From Ichthyophthirius multifiliis (lineage: Eukaryota > Ciliophora > Oligohymenophorea > Hymenostomatida): a DNA stretch of 26,849 bases. Both the position numbers and the translations under genes were made by a program. The notes under the pieces were generated by a model. That model was not told where the DNA came from and searched no databases. It saw nothing but the letters and a program-made list of their open reading frames with translations. Positions 11,012 through 22,845 of the stretch are shown piece after piece; positions within the stretch are counted from its first letter, which is position 1, and the number at the start of each line of letters is the position of its first letter. The DNA is taken from assembly GCF_000220395.1 (NCBI RefSeq), contig NW_004086119.1, positions 1 to 26,849 of the forward strand, read 5' to 3'.

Positions 11012-11796
11012 TCAGTACTATTTATTGCTTAAATTGCTTAATTCCTTGAATGTTTTTCCAAACATATTTTCTGATTTAATACTTTTTTAAAATCCTGAAT
11101 AACCTACAACAGGCACTTCTTTTGGTGGATTCTTTTATTTTAAAAATATGAAACAAATAAATAAATATAAAAATAAAAAAATCATTAAAATATATATAAA
11201 AATTAAAATTACTAAATCTCCTTTAGTTAAAGCCAAAATAGTTTATGCTTATTAATTAATTTCTTCTACTGATTATGGCTTTATTTATTTAATTGGATAT
11301 CTATACACTGGTTTAAATCCTTAATAACCAATAACATGTACTCTATCAATAGGAGGAACATCATCAATACTTCTTGGTTAAGCTAAAAGTCTTATTTTAA
11401 AAAAAAATAAAAAAGAAAAACAATTAAATAAATAAAATACTATGTTTTAATTAATTCAAGTCTTTCAATTTCATCAATTTTTTATTTTTCATTAATATTA
11501 CTATATTATGAAAAAGCAGGATTATTTCTTAAATTTGGCTTTTAAAATTCTAATTTATAATTAGTTTTAAATTATTCTTCTTAATCTATTATGAAACCAC
11601 TTTTATATCTATTATTTATACATTCAGCTGTTATTTTTGCAAATGTTTTGCCGTGTTAACTTTCAGCTTCTAATGCTTTCACATGTCCTTAATATCCTGG
11701 AATATGCTACTTTTGTATTTCGTAGGTTGGTCCTCCTACCCATGTTTTGCCTGTACGAACATCATCATATGTTGGTACTAATTATGTTGTATTCAT
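11012..11796 (-). CDS. CIMIP2/FAM166-like ciliary microtubule inner protein, 3 exons, 217 aa
   Basis: Exons 11796-11441, 11390-11213 and 11131-11012; introns of 50 nt (11391-11440) and 81 nt (11132-11212), both GT...AG. The coding length is exactly 218 codons, ending in TGA 11014-11012. Three Gly-Tyr motifs recur: IPGYQGHV (residues 32-39) followed by HGKTFAKIT (48-56), VIGYQGFKPVYRY (138-150), and VVGYSGF (186-192) followed by FGKTF (202-206). This PGY-x-G plus GKT[FY] pattern is the signature of the CIMIP2 (FAM166, former DUF2475) family, small proteins bound inside the lumen of ciliary doublet microtubules. A role inside the axoneme is inferred from the family and fits a ciliate. The second intron is a multiple of three with no TGA and would encode a very hydrophobic insert if retained; its composition says intron. 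Transcribed away from the NCBP3-like gene. Confidence 0.78.
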
Positions 11797-12139
11797 ATTT
11801 TTTTTTATTATTATTTTTTATTTATTTAAGTTTCAAAAAAAAAAAAAAAAAAAAAAAATTAAAAAAATTAATTTTAATATTTATTTATTTATCAATTAAA
11901 ATGTTTTAAAATAAAATAAAATAAAAAAATTCAATTAAAAATAATAAAAATTTTTTGAATTAAAAATAATAAAAATATATTTTTCTTAATATAATTATTT
12001 AATAATTAATAAAAAACAAAAATTGTAGTATTATTTTATATCTTGTTTATTTTTTAAATAATAGTTAATACTTTTTTATCAAAATAAAATATATATATAT
12101 AATTAATATTCAAAACTTTATTCTTGAAAAAAAAAAAAA
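11797..12139. promoter_or_regulatory. Probable bidirectional promoter region between divergent genes
   Basis: A 343-base spacer separates the start codons of the CIMIP2-like gene (minus) and the NCBP3-like gene (plus), so both promoters must lie here. It contains an A run of about 24 at 11836-11859 and another run ending at the NCBP3-like ATG. No defined element is recognised; the call rests on position only. Confidence 0.4.
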
Positions 12140-13185
12140 ATGATTTAATAAGAAGAAGAAGAAGAAGACACTTAAAATAAAAATGATGATGAGTTTACAT
12201 TAGAAGATTTAATAAAGAAAAAAAAAACTATACAAAAAGAAAAATATCTTAAGAGAAAATAAATAATAAAGCCAGTACCTGGCTGTAACAAAAATAAAAA
12301 AAAGAAAAAAAAATATTAATATTTACAGATAATTTTAATTCAAGGCAAGATATTAATATAGAAGATGAAAATTTAGAATTAAGAGTTGACACTGTAATTA
12401 AAAATATAATAAATAAATACTAAAAAAATAAAATATAGTTACATGTATATGGAGTTGACTTTTTAAGCACTGAATAAATACTTAAATATTTTTAAAGCTA
12501 TTAGCCTTAAAAAGTAGAATGGATAAACGATTCTTCATGTAATATAGTATTTCCTAATGAAAGCAATTTAAAAAAAGCTCAAAAAGAACTATCTTTGACC
12601 TATTAAGATGACAAAAATTTATCAGAATAATGGAAAAAAGGTATACCTTATAAAGAAAAAAATATTGAATTTTCTTTATATTTTCGAGTAGCTACAAATA
12701 AAGTAATTTTTTTTTGTCTTTTAAATAAAAAAAAAACATAAAAATAGGATAAAAAAGGATAATAACTTTCTGGAAATGACTCTAAATATTATCAATATAT
12801 ATAATAATAATAATATGCGTAAAAATAGAAACTAAGAAATTACAAATAAAATAAATAAATGCATAAGAATAACTATAAATAATCAAGGAATAATATATAA
12901 TACTATTAATAAAAAAGATTTAATGACAAAAAATTTAAATATAAAAATAACTATAATAATAACAATAATGATAATGATAACCCCGATAACAATTTTAATA
13001 ATAATGATAACTAAAATGACAATGATAACGATTAATAATAAGATAATAATTAAAATTTTGAAGAACAAAACTATGTTAATAATAATAATTACGAAAATAA
13101 TAATGATAATGATAATTATAAGTAGGAATAGTTTGAAGAATAAAATTAATAATATTCTTAAGGTGATATAGATGATGAATAATGA
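12140..13185 (+). CDS. NCBP3-like nuclear cap-binding protein, 3 exons, 318 aa
   Basis: Exons 12140-12284, 12329-12702 and 12748-13185 (957 nt, 319 codons with TGA 13183-13185); introns of 44 and 45 nt, GT...AG. The N-terminus is acidic (EEEEED) followed by FTLEDLIKKKK and a basic helix, as in NCBP3. Residues about 84-125 form the RRM-like core: VYGVDFLSTEQILKYF, then QKVEWINDSSCNIVF (109-123), which aligns with the EWLDDTSCNVVW 'WLDD' cap-contact motif of NCBP3. Next come a WKKGIPYKEK stretch, LYFRVAT and, across the second splice, NK|DKKG plus SKYYQYI, matching the conserved RFAT..DKK...SQYY block. The C-terminal 100 residues are low-complexity Asn/Asp/Gln from AAT/GAT repeats. NCBP3 binds the mRNA 5' cap together with NCBP1 in animals; the same role here is inference. 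The second intron is 3n and lacks TGA, but splicing it restores the family motif exactly. Human NCBP3 is about 620 aa, so this is a compact form. Confidence 0.85.
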
Positions 13186-13516
13186 TAATAATATAAATAC
13201 ATTCATTTTTTTAATTATTTTATAAAAATGAATTATTTGTCTATCTAATTTTTTTATATTTTTTTCTTTAATTATTTTTAAAAACTCAATTGAACAAAAA
13301 AAAAATTAGATATTTGTATTGTTTCTTTATTTTTTTTTTTTTTAATTTATTAAGTTTTTTAAAAAAATATTATAGAGAGAAAATAAAAAAAAACATTATA
13401 GCATAGCATAAAATTTATAGATTTAAAATATAGTTAATTTTCGTTTATTTATTATTAATTAATAATAATATATTTTTAAAATATAACATATTATTATAAA
13501 TAAATGATATTATTTA

Positions 13517-13581
<65 letters not shown>

Positions 13582-13596
13582 AATATATTTTTTTAA
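13186..13596. other. Intergenic spacer with long (AT)n tract
   Basis: A/T sequence without coding signal. An (AT)n microsatellite of about 58 bases occupies about 13522-13579 and ends some 18 bases before the next ATG. Confidence 0.65.
13522..13579. repeat. (AT)n microsatellite
   Basis: About 29 AT units immediately upstream of the tail-anchored protein gene (ATG 13597). Confidence 0.9.
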
Positions 13597-14450
13597 ATGG
13601 AAACTCAAAACTTAATAAATCAAAATTTATAAATATCAAATAAACCATTACAATAAATGAATTAAAATACTAATTTATAAAAAGAAAAAAGTTTTAAATA
13701 TTTTATTGATCGCATTATGTATAATATTTCTAAAAAAAAGGTAAAAAATAAAAGAATAATCTTTAAGACAATAAAAGCAAAGAAAAAAAGATTGCATTTG
13801 AAAATAGTAATAAATAAAATAAAATTAAACTAAACTAATTTTTTTTTTTAAAAAAAAAAGAATAAGAAAATATTACTTAAGATCATTTGAAAAATTTAGT
13901 ATAAAAAAAAAACTATTATATATATAAAGCATTAATTAAAACACATAAATAAATGAAAAGTCATAAGAATAAATGGCAGATTTAACAAACAAAATAAAAA
14001 ATTTAGACAGTCAATATTTAAAAAGTATTTACATGAAAAACAACATAAATATGAATGATTAATAAATAGAAATGATGAAATAAATAATATCGCCAAATTT
14101 AATATAAAAAGCAGCACAAGTAAACCCAGCAAAAAATGTAACTAAAAACAATAAAGAATATTTTTATAATTTAATAAATTATTAAAAAAAATGAGCCTTA
14201 AGAAAAGGGGCAAAAACCAATCACTTAAAATAATAATGAAAATATTTATAAAAATCCTATATTATAACAATAAGTTTATAATTAATAAAATATTAAGAAA
14301 AACTAATAATTAAATAAAAGAAAAATATAATAATAAAATTTAGATATTAAAAAAATTATTTTAAAATATTTAAAAGATACTTTTATATAACCTTCATTTG
14401 CTATTGTAATTATAATATTATCTATAATATTTTATATATCTAAATAATGA
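13597..14450 (+). CDS. Tail-anchored membrane protein with NP/Met-rich helical motif; gene model unresolved
   Basis: Coding texture spans this stretch but changes frame. Piece 1 starts at ATG 13597 (METQNLINQN...) and reads to about 13740 in one frame, continuing plausibly to about 13830 if one A is added to the A run at 13732-13739. Piece 2 (about 13928-14156, next frame) includes MADLTNKIKNLDSQYLKS and then NMNDQQIEMMKQIISPN LIQKAAQVNP, reminiscent of STI1/OEP61-type Met/NP motifs. Piece 3 (about 14157-14450) is Gln/Asn-rich and ends in a hydrophobic helix (about 14380-14444, IQPSFAIVIIILSIIFYI) followed by SKQ and TGA: a classic tail anchor with the bulk of the protein in the cytosol. Pieces 2 and 3 join with a 37-nt intron (14120-14156) or by removing one A from the A run near 14185-14192. 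An alternative 5' junction is an intron from GT 13719. Membrane and family are not assignable from sequence alone. Confidence 0.55.
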
Positions 14451-14955
14451 TATTTTATATATTTATATTCTTCATAAATTATAAAATTAATTTTTTTAAA
14501 ATAAAATTATTATGAATATATTTTTAAATAAATTAATATATATATATATATAAATATATATAATATATAATTATATTTATCTATATATACATATATATTT
14601 TTATATATATAAAAAATATATAATTTTTTCATAATTTTAAAAAAATTATTATATTTTTTAAAATTAAATCAATATTTTATATTTTTTTTTTTAAATTATA
14701 TGTTTTTATTTATTTAAAAAACAACAAATAGAAATAAAATCTATATTTACAATATTATATATATTAATATAATCTTAATTTTTTTGCATAATACATAAAT
14801 GCTTGAATATATTTTATTTGTATATAATTTAACCAAAATTCAAAAAATTATTAGAAAATTTATAAAAATTAAAATAATATAATTTAATATTATATATTAA
14901 TTAATTATTTTAAATATATAAAATTCAAAACATTATATAAAAAAAAACAAAAAAT
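14451..14955. other. A/T intergenic spacer
   Basis: Almost pure A/T with short (AT)n stretches around 14536-14620. No reading frame with coding texture was seen on either strand. Confidence 0.6.
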
Positions 14956-16053
14956 ATGTCGAAATAATTTTCTTCCAAACTACCAAAAGAATTAAATTAT
15001 TAAATTGATATTACCTTAGAAAAATTAGAAATGAATTTAAATTTTTAAGATTGTTTAATATTAATACTTTTGAAACGAGGTTTAATAATTATTTTATTTT
15101 ATATAAAATTTATTGATTCACTAAAACAAACAAAATTTTTTTTAGTAATAAAAAAAAATCAAATTAAACTTTTTTTAAATTGTAAAAAAAGGCTCAAACA
15201 AAGCAGAATTAAAACAGCCTGTAATTTTTTAAAATAAGCAAGCTTTTTTTAATAACTAAACTATAAGTATTCCTATAAAATTAAATTGTGATGATAAAAA
15301 AAAGGAATTTGAATAAAAATTAGTAAAATATATATATATGTTGATTTATATTTTTTATTTATATATTAAGGTTTAGATTTAAGTACATATAAAATATAAA
15401 AATATTTAAAAACTAGCTGGATATATTGAATTTGATGCCTCATTATATGCTAAAAACAATATTATATAATAAAAAGAATAATAGTTTTTATTGAAATGCC
15501 CTGATTAATAATCAAAGTTATTTTATTAAATCAAAATATATTAATCTAATAAATTGGATCTTGTATAAAAAGATTAGGAGCCAGAAAAAAATAAGTATAA
15601 ATCAAACAATATTTTTAAAAAAATATTTAAATAAGTCCAATAATTATATATTAACATATTAAAAAAAGTATAGAAAATGAATATTTTATTAAAAATAAAA
15701 GAAATAGATTTATAAGTAAAGATGTATCACCAAGTAATTTAAATTTTAATAAATAAAATAAATGATAAAAATATTAAAGGATCAATATCTCCTTTATAAG
15801 TTTATCAAAATAATAGTTTAATAATTAAACTAGATTCATCTAATTAACATAATATGGATAGTGATGATGACGGAAAAAAATTAGATAAATTAATAAATAA
15901 AACAATTTAATAAAAGTAATAATAAAAATTAATTACAAAATAATTATAATAAGGAATATAAAAGTAAGAAAGTAAATTAATAAATGCAAATAAAAATAAT
16001 GAATCAATCTAGTAAAAAAAAAATATTATAATGATATTAAATATATAAAAATA

Positions 16054-16085
<32 letters not shown>

Positions 16086-17194
16086 GTATATAAATACATT
16101 TTTAATTATTTATATAAGTAATGATGCACGTATTTTATTTAAATAATTAAAAGAAGGAAATATTTAAAAAGAATATTAAGTTTTTATATATTTTAATAAA
16201 ACCATATATTTTATAATATAAAAGTAAATAATAAGAGATATTCATGAATGTGAAGGAAATAAAAAAAAGATTATTTTGTTGTTTAAGAATATAAAAAATA
16301 ATTAGCCGATAAAGAACAATTTATAAAATTATTATAAATAGAAAATTAATAAATGAAAAATAACTAAATTGTAATTTATAATTAATTTAAAAATAAAAAT
16401 AATTTTAAACAGGTTTATGATTAATAAATAAGATAAATAAATAGTTAATTTTAATAAAACTTAAATAATTTGAGATTATAATAAGAAAGTGAAACTTTAA
16501 TTTTACTATAAAAAATATAATAATTAGAATGTAGTTTAGAACAAAGCCAGATTGTATTAAACTCTACAAATAATTAATTAGAAATTAGCAAATCTAAAAT
16601 AAATTCATCAGGTTTTGATATGAATAATATATAAGATAAAATAAACATGATATAACTAGAAAATTAAAGATTAAAAAAAGAAATAAGTGCATTAAGTGAC
16701 GTATAAACCGAAAATATTAATCTAATTAAATAAATATCAAAATTTTTCTACATAAAATGATAATATGCAATTATAACTACAAAATCAAATAAAAGAAATA
16801 GAAAAATAAAAATAAAATCTAACTGAAAATAATGAATAACTTAAAGTATTTTTTTTTATATTAAAAAAAAATATTAATATAAATATATATATAGGTTTCG
16901 ATAGAAAATCTTTAACAAAAATACAATAAATTAAAAAAATAACTTCATGTGAAAAATGAAGAATGTAAAAATAAGTAGAATTAATTATAAGCCTTAGAAT
17001 AATAATTAATTTTTACAAAATAAAACTTGTCTGATGTTATTAATTAAATTTTAAATTAATAAAACCTTGAATTAATGGAATTAATTGAACCAATTATAAA
17101 TAGTTAGTTTAAAGAAGAATATTAATTTACTTTAAATTCTTAAAAAAGTTCTCTAAGTATATCTAGTAATTAAGATAAAATAAATAGATTGTGA
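14956..17194 (+). CDS. NT-C2 domain plus coiled-coil protein, about 7 exons, about 600 aa
   Basis: Best model: exons 14956-15079, 15192-15322, 15371-15594, 15669-15733, 15780-16011, 16119-16845 and 16895-17194, with introns of 112, 48, 74, 46, 107 and 49 nt. Residues about 12-150 resemble the N-terminal C2 (NT-C2) of EEIG1/EHBP1-type proteins: LNYQIDITLEKLEM, LLKRGSNKAELKQPVIFQ across the first splice, and IKYKNIQKLAGYIEFDASLYA in the place of the lKgkKlGyaeiDLa element. A Ser-rich linker with ISPLQ and DSDDDGKK follows. The C-terminal half (from about 16265) is a long heptad coiled coil, ending after SSLSISSNQDKINRL at TGA 17192-17194. NT-C2 proteins usually recruit factors to membranes or actin; here that is inference. 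Two points are unsettled: near 16261-16269 the reading frame moves by one base at an A8 run, and near 16735-16750 it moves back at an AAAATTTTT run. These could be homopolymer miscounts, or a microexon and a GTGACG-start intron (16696-16795). Confidence 0.72.
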
Positions 17195-17652
17195 ATACTT
17201 TTTTTTTATTATTATTATAAATAAAACTATCAAAAATAAAATATATATATATTTATAAATACTAAAATATTTTTAATATTTTGTTTATATATATTTAAAT
17301 ATAATTTATTTATTATAGTTTTTTTTTAATTAATTCTATTTTTTAGTTTTATTTAAAGTATTAGTATCTTTGTTGTGTTTTTATAAATTTTTATAATTAA
17401 TTAATATTTTTTTTATTTTATAAATTAAATAATAAAAAAGATAAATTTTTAAATAATTATTACATATTAATAATGTTTATAAATATCTTATCATAATTTA
17501 TTTTAATATTATAAAATAAAAATATTTTATATATTATATTTATGTCAACTTTTTAAATATATTTTAATTTAAATTACATTATAAAAAAATAGATGAAAAT
17601 AATGTAAGTAAGATATATTAATATATAAAATAAATATTTTTAAATAAATATA

Positions 17653-17695
<43 letters not shown>

Positions 17696-18450
17696 TATAT
17701 ATATATATATATTTATTTATCCTTTTTTTGTTTTAATGAATTATTAATTAAAAATTTTATAAATATTTTTTATATATAGTTTTTATTAAAATTTCACATA
17801 TAAAATAAAAGCACTAATAAATAATAAATATATCAATCTAATCTTTGTATATTACTAAAATTAATAAATTTATTTTTTAGTGTTTTATGTGACTAATATC
17901 CTATTTATAAATTAAATATTTTTTAGATTATTTTACTTCCAATTTTTTTTTTTTAATATATTTGCTTTATTTTTTAACCTCAAATTTATAATTTTTTTTA
18001 TTTAATATATAAAACCAATATGTTGATATTTTATTTATTCGTGGGATTGTTGGCTATTATATGGAATACATTATAAATATATTTTTTAAATAAAATTTAT
18101 TATTAGTTTAAAATTAAATATTTTTAAATTATTATCATTAAACAAAATTATATTAAACACAAAACATAATTTTATTTATTAAATTAAATAATATTTTAAT
18201 ATTATATAATTTATTAATTACTATAATAAGAAATCCTTTTTTAAACATAAATCTATTAAACTTGAATTTCTTTAAAAATAAAGTAGCATTTATTTTTATT
18301 TATCTAAATTTTAAGAGTAAACTAAATCAGAAATGGCAAATAAAGTCAAAATTTCCAATATATTAAATATAAAAGAAATAAATTTACATATAAAAATAGA
18401 TAAAATAAATACCATAATTGATTAAAATAAATAAAAAATGAAATAATAAT
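17195..18450. other. Long A/T spacer between convergent genes
   Basis: About 1.25 kb with an (AT)n tract at about 17660-17712. At about 18019-18066 there is a small island richer in G/C that starts an open frame MLIFYLFVGLLAIIWNT; it continues about 80 codons in code 6 but soon becomes featureless A/T. No homology is recognised, so it is not called as a gene. Confidence 0.55.
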
Positions 18451-20198
<1,748 letters not shown>

Positions 20199-21435
20199 TA
20201 TTTATTCAGGATAATTATAGAACATTTCTTTTATGTTAATAATAATACGATTATTATTATTTTTTATTAATATATTTTTTTATATATATATTATATATAA
20301 AATATATATATATAATAATATATATATATAATTATTAATATATTTTTATATATATTTTTTATATATAATATACACATATAATTATTATAATATTTATTAT
20401 AATCTTTTTTCTCTAAATTATTGAATAATTTTTTTAGATTCATTTAATTTATAATTATATTATACTTTATATTAAAAAAAATATGTTTAAAGTAATAAAT
20501 ATTTATATTTAATACTATTTAATTTCATATTTTAAAAATAGATTTTGATTTAATTTATTTTATATATTTTTATTTTTTAATTTATTTTTTATAGTTTTTG
20601 AAAAATTTTATTTAAATTAAAACTTTTAACAAATTAATTCTAATGATATAATCTATTTTAAATATATATATTTTAGATGTAAGTTATAAAAATATATAAT
20701 TTCAATATATAAATAATAAATTAATAAAAAAAATTAGAAAAATTAAATTATAAAAATGCTTAATAAATATATTTATATTATATTTTCTTAAATTTTCAAT
20801 AATATATATTACTTTATATAATTATAAAATTCAAAAAAATAAAAAAATTGTTATCTAAATTTAAATTTTTATATAATTATTTATAAAAAATAAAGTAATT
20901 TATCACAAAAATATTTTTATAATAATATTTTATAATTTTATATTATAACATTATCATTTAAATATAATTAATACGCAAATATAAAATAAATATTTATTAT
21001 TAATGACATAATTTAATATAAAAAATGATTATAATTTTTTTTAATATTATAAAATTGACTTTATTTATAAAAAAATAATTAAAAATTAATAAATTAATTT
21101 AATAATATATAATTTAATTTATTAAAATCTATAATTATGAATTTTAATATATATATTTTTTTTTTTTAATTTTTTTCATATTTTTTAAGTTTTTATAAAT
21201 TTTTTTTTATATTTTTTTTAAAAAAATTTGGTTTTTTTTTAAATATAAATATTTGTCTTTATTAACTATAGTATTAAATAAATAATTTGTCAGAAATTGC
21301 AAAAAACAAATTTAATTATATTATTAATATAATATAATATAATATAATATAATATATATATAATATAATATAATATAATATAATATAATTTAATATAACA
21401 TAATTTTTTATTTTTTTAAAAATAAAATAATTAAA
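20199..21435. other. Long, nearly pure A/T spacer between divergent genes
   Basis: About 1.24 kb with almost no G or C, (AT)n pieces near 20280-20365 and many T and A runs around 21151-21240. It must hold the promoters of the CaMKK-like gene and of the gene starting at 21436. Nothing coding was seen; a replication origin or scaffold role is possible but unsupported. Confidence 0.55.
21325..21400. repeat. AATAT/TAATA pentanucleotide tandem repeat
   Basis: About fifteen copies of a 5-base unit (AATAT in one phase), interrupted by a short TATATATA in the middle and decaying at the right end. It ends about 35 bases before the ATG at 21436, so it lies in the promoter or 5' UTR of that gene. It is not a telomeric repeat. 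Confidence 0.8.
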
Positions 21436-22542
21436 ATGAAAAGACCTTCTTCTGCTTATAGCAGAATACATAAACTAATGCAAAGTTATTGTAGAAATAA
21501 AGAAGAAAAATAACAAAAAATGATAGATGAACCTCAATTAATAATTAAACATTTAAAATATAAAGAAAACTATTCCAACAATATATCAAAAAACAATTTT
21601 TTTGAATAAAAAGATGAAATAAAATAAAATGATAAAGAATGTCCTAAAAATTGTATTTTTTTATAAACTAAATAATAAAATTAAATAAAATCTTTAAAGT
21701 AAGAAATATAAAGTATTTAAAAAAAAAATGAAAAGAACATTTATAATATAAAATTATATTTTTAATCTTAAATTGATAAAAATTTGTTAAAAATATCCAC
21801 CTAAAAATCAAAAATATAAAGATTAAAAAAATTAATTCATTAACAAAAAAAAACAATTAAAAATCTATAAAATGATCCTTAACTGCATATAAATAAAGAA
21901 TAAAAATATTTATAATCCGAGCTTTCTAATTAAATTTAAAATATTTCGAATTAAAATTAGATTATTAAATAATAATCGAAAAATAATTCTCAAGATCATT
22001 AAATATTTGATAATTAAGTAAATTAATAATTTTAGAATTTAGAAAATGAATAATTTATTAGTTTAGATAATTTACATAAATAAATAAAAAGTATTTAAGA
22101 CAGTAATTTTTCTTTAGATACTAATAGTTTAGAGTTATTTTTTCCTGAAAATAATGTAGAAAGTGTTATTTAGGAAAATAAAAACGATATTAATATGTAA
22201 TAAAAGTTATTAATTTAAAATATTGATATTGGTGTTAATACAAGTTTTTATTTTTAAAAAGAAAAAAAAGAATAAGAAATAAACACTTCTTTTGAAATTA
22301 AAGATTTTATCGAAGTATAAAAAATAAAAAACGAATATGATATTAATATAGAAGAAATTAATTAAAAATAAATATATAATTAAAATTAATATTAAGAGTC
22401 TAGTAATTAAATAAAAAATGCGTTTTTTGATAAATATACTTAAAGTTAATAAATAATATCTGATTATGAAAATATGTTATAATAATTAGTATATAAAGTT
22501 AATAAATTGTAAAGTTTTTTAGATAATTAAAATATATAATGA
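21436..22542 (+). CDS. Coiled-coil protein of unknown function, one exon, 368 aa
   Basis: Code-6 open frame from ATG 21436 to TGA 22540-22542 without interruption. The N-terminus MKRPSSAYSRIHKLMQSY is basic with a Ser/Thr-rich start. Residues about 60-230 are Lys/Gln/Ile-rich with heptad-like spacing (coiled coil), including KSLKQEIQSIQKKNEKN and LQSELSNQIQNISNQNQ. The C-terminal part is acidic and Ser/Asn-rich (LDTNSLELFFPENN). No signal peptide or membrane segment. No family recognised; the pattern is common among ciliate basal-body and cytoskeletal proteins, which is only a hint. In-frame TAA/TAG codons are very frequent, so Gln is one of the commonest residues. The start follows the pentanucleotide repeat by about 35 bases. 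Confidence 0.75.
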
Positions 22543-22845
22543 AATATTTTAAAAAATAAAATAATTATAAATGTATAATATATTATAGTTTGTATATAAA
22601 ATAATTTATAATCTATATATTTAATTGTTTAATTTTGAATAAAAATATAGTTTTAAAAATATTTTCTACTTTTTTAGACTTTAGTATTATATATTAATTT
22701 TATCTGATATATTTAAATTATAATAAAAATAAAAAATCAATAATAACATACATAATTAATCAAAAAAATCAAAAAAAATCAAAAAAAAAAATAAAAAGAA
22801 ATTTAAATTAAAAAATAAATATATATAATTAGTAAAAATAAAATA
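22543..22845. other. Short intergenic spacer
   Basis: About 300 bases between two genes on the same strand. Contains a short ATCAAAAAA-type tandem stretch (about 22755-22790). The promoter of the downstream gene should lie here; no element is recognised. Confidence 0.55.

Noticed and set aside
11637-11909. Plus-strand 90-codon frame
   Set aside because: Antisense to exon 1 of the CIMIP2-like gene and running into a poly-A tract.
12883-13206. Minus-strand Ile/Val-rich frame over the NCBP3-like 3' end
   Set aside because: Mirror of the AAT/GAT repeats that encode the Asn/Asp tail on the plus strand.
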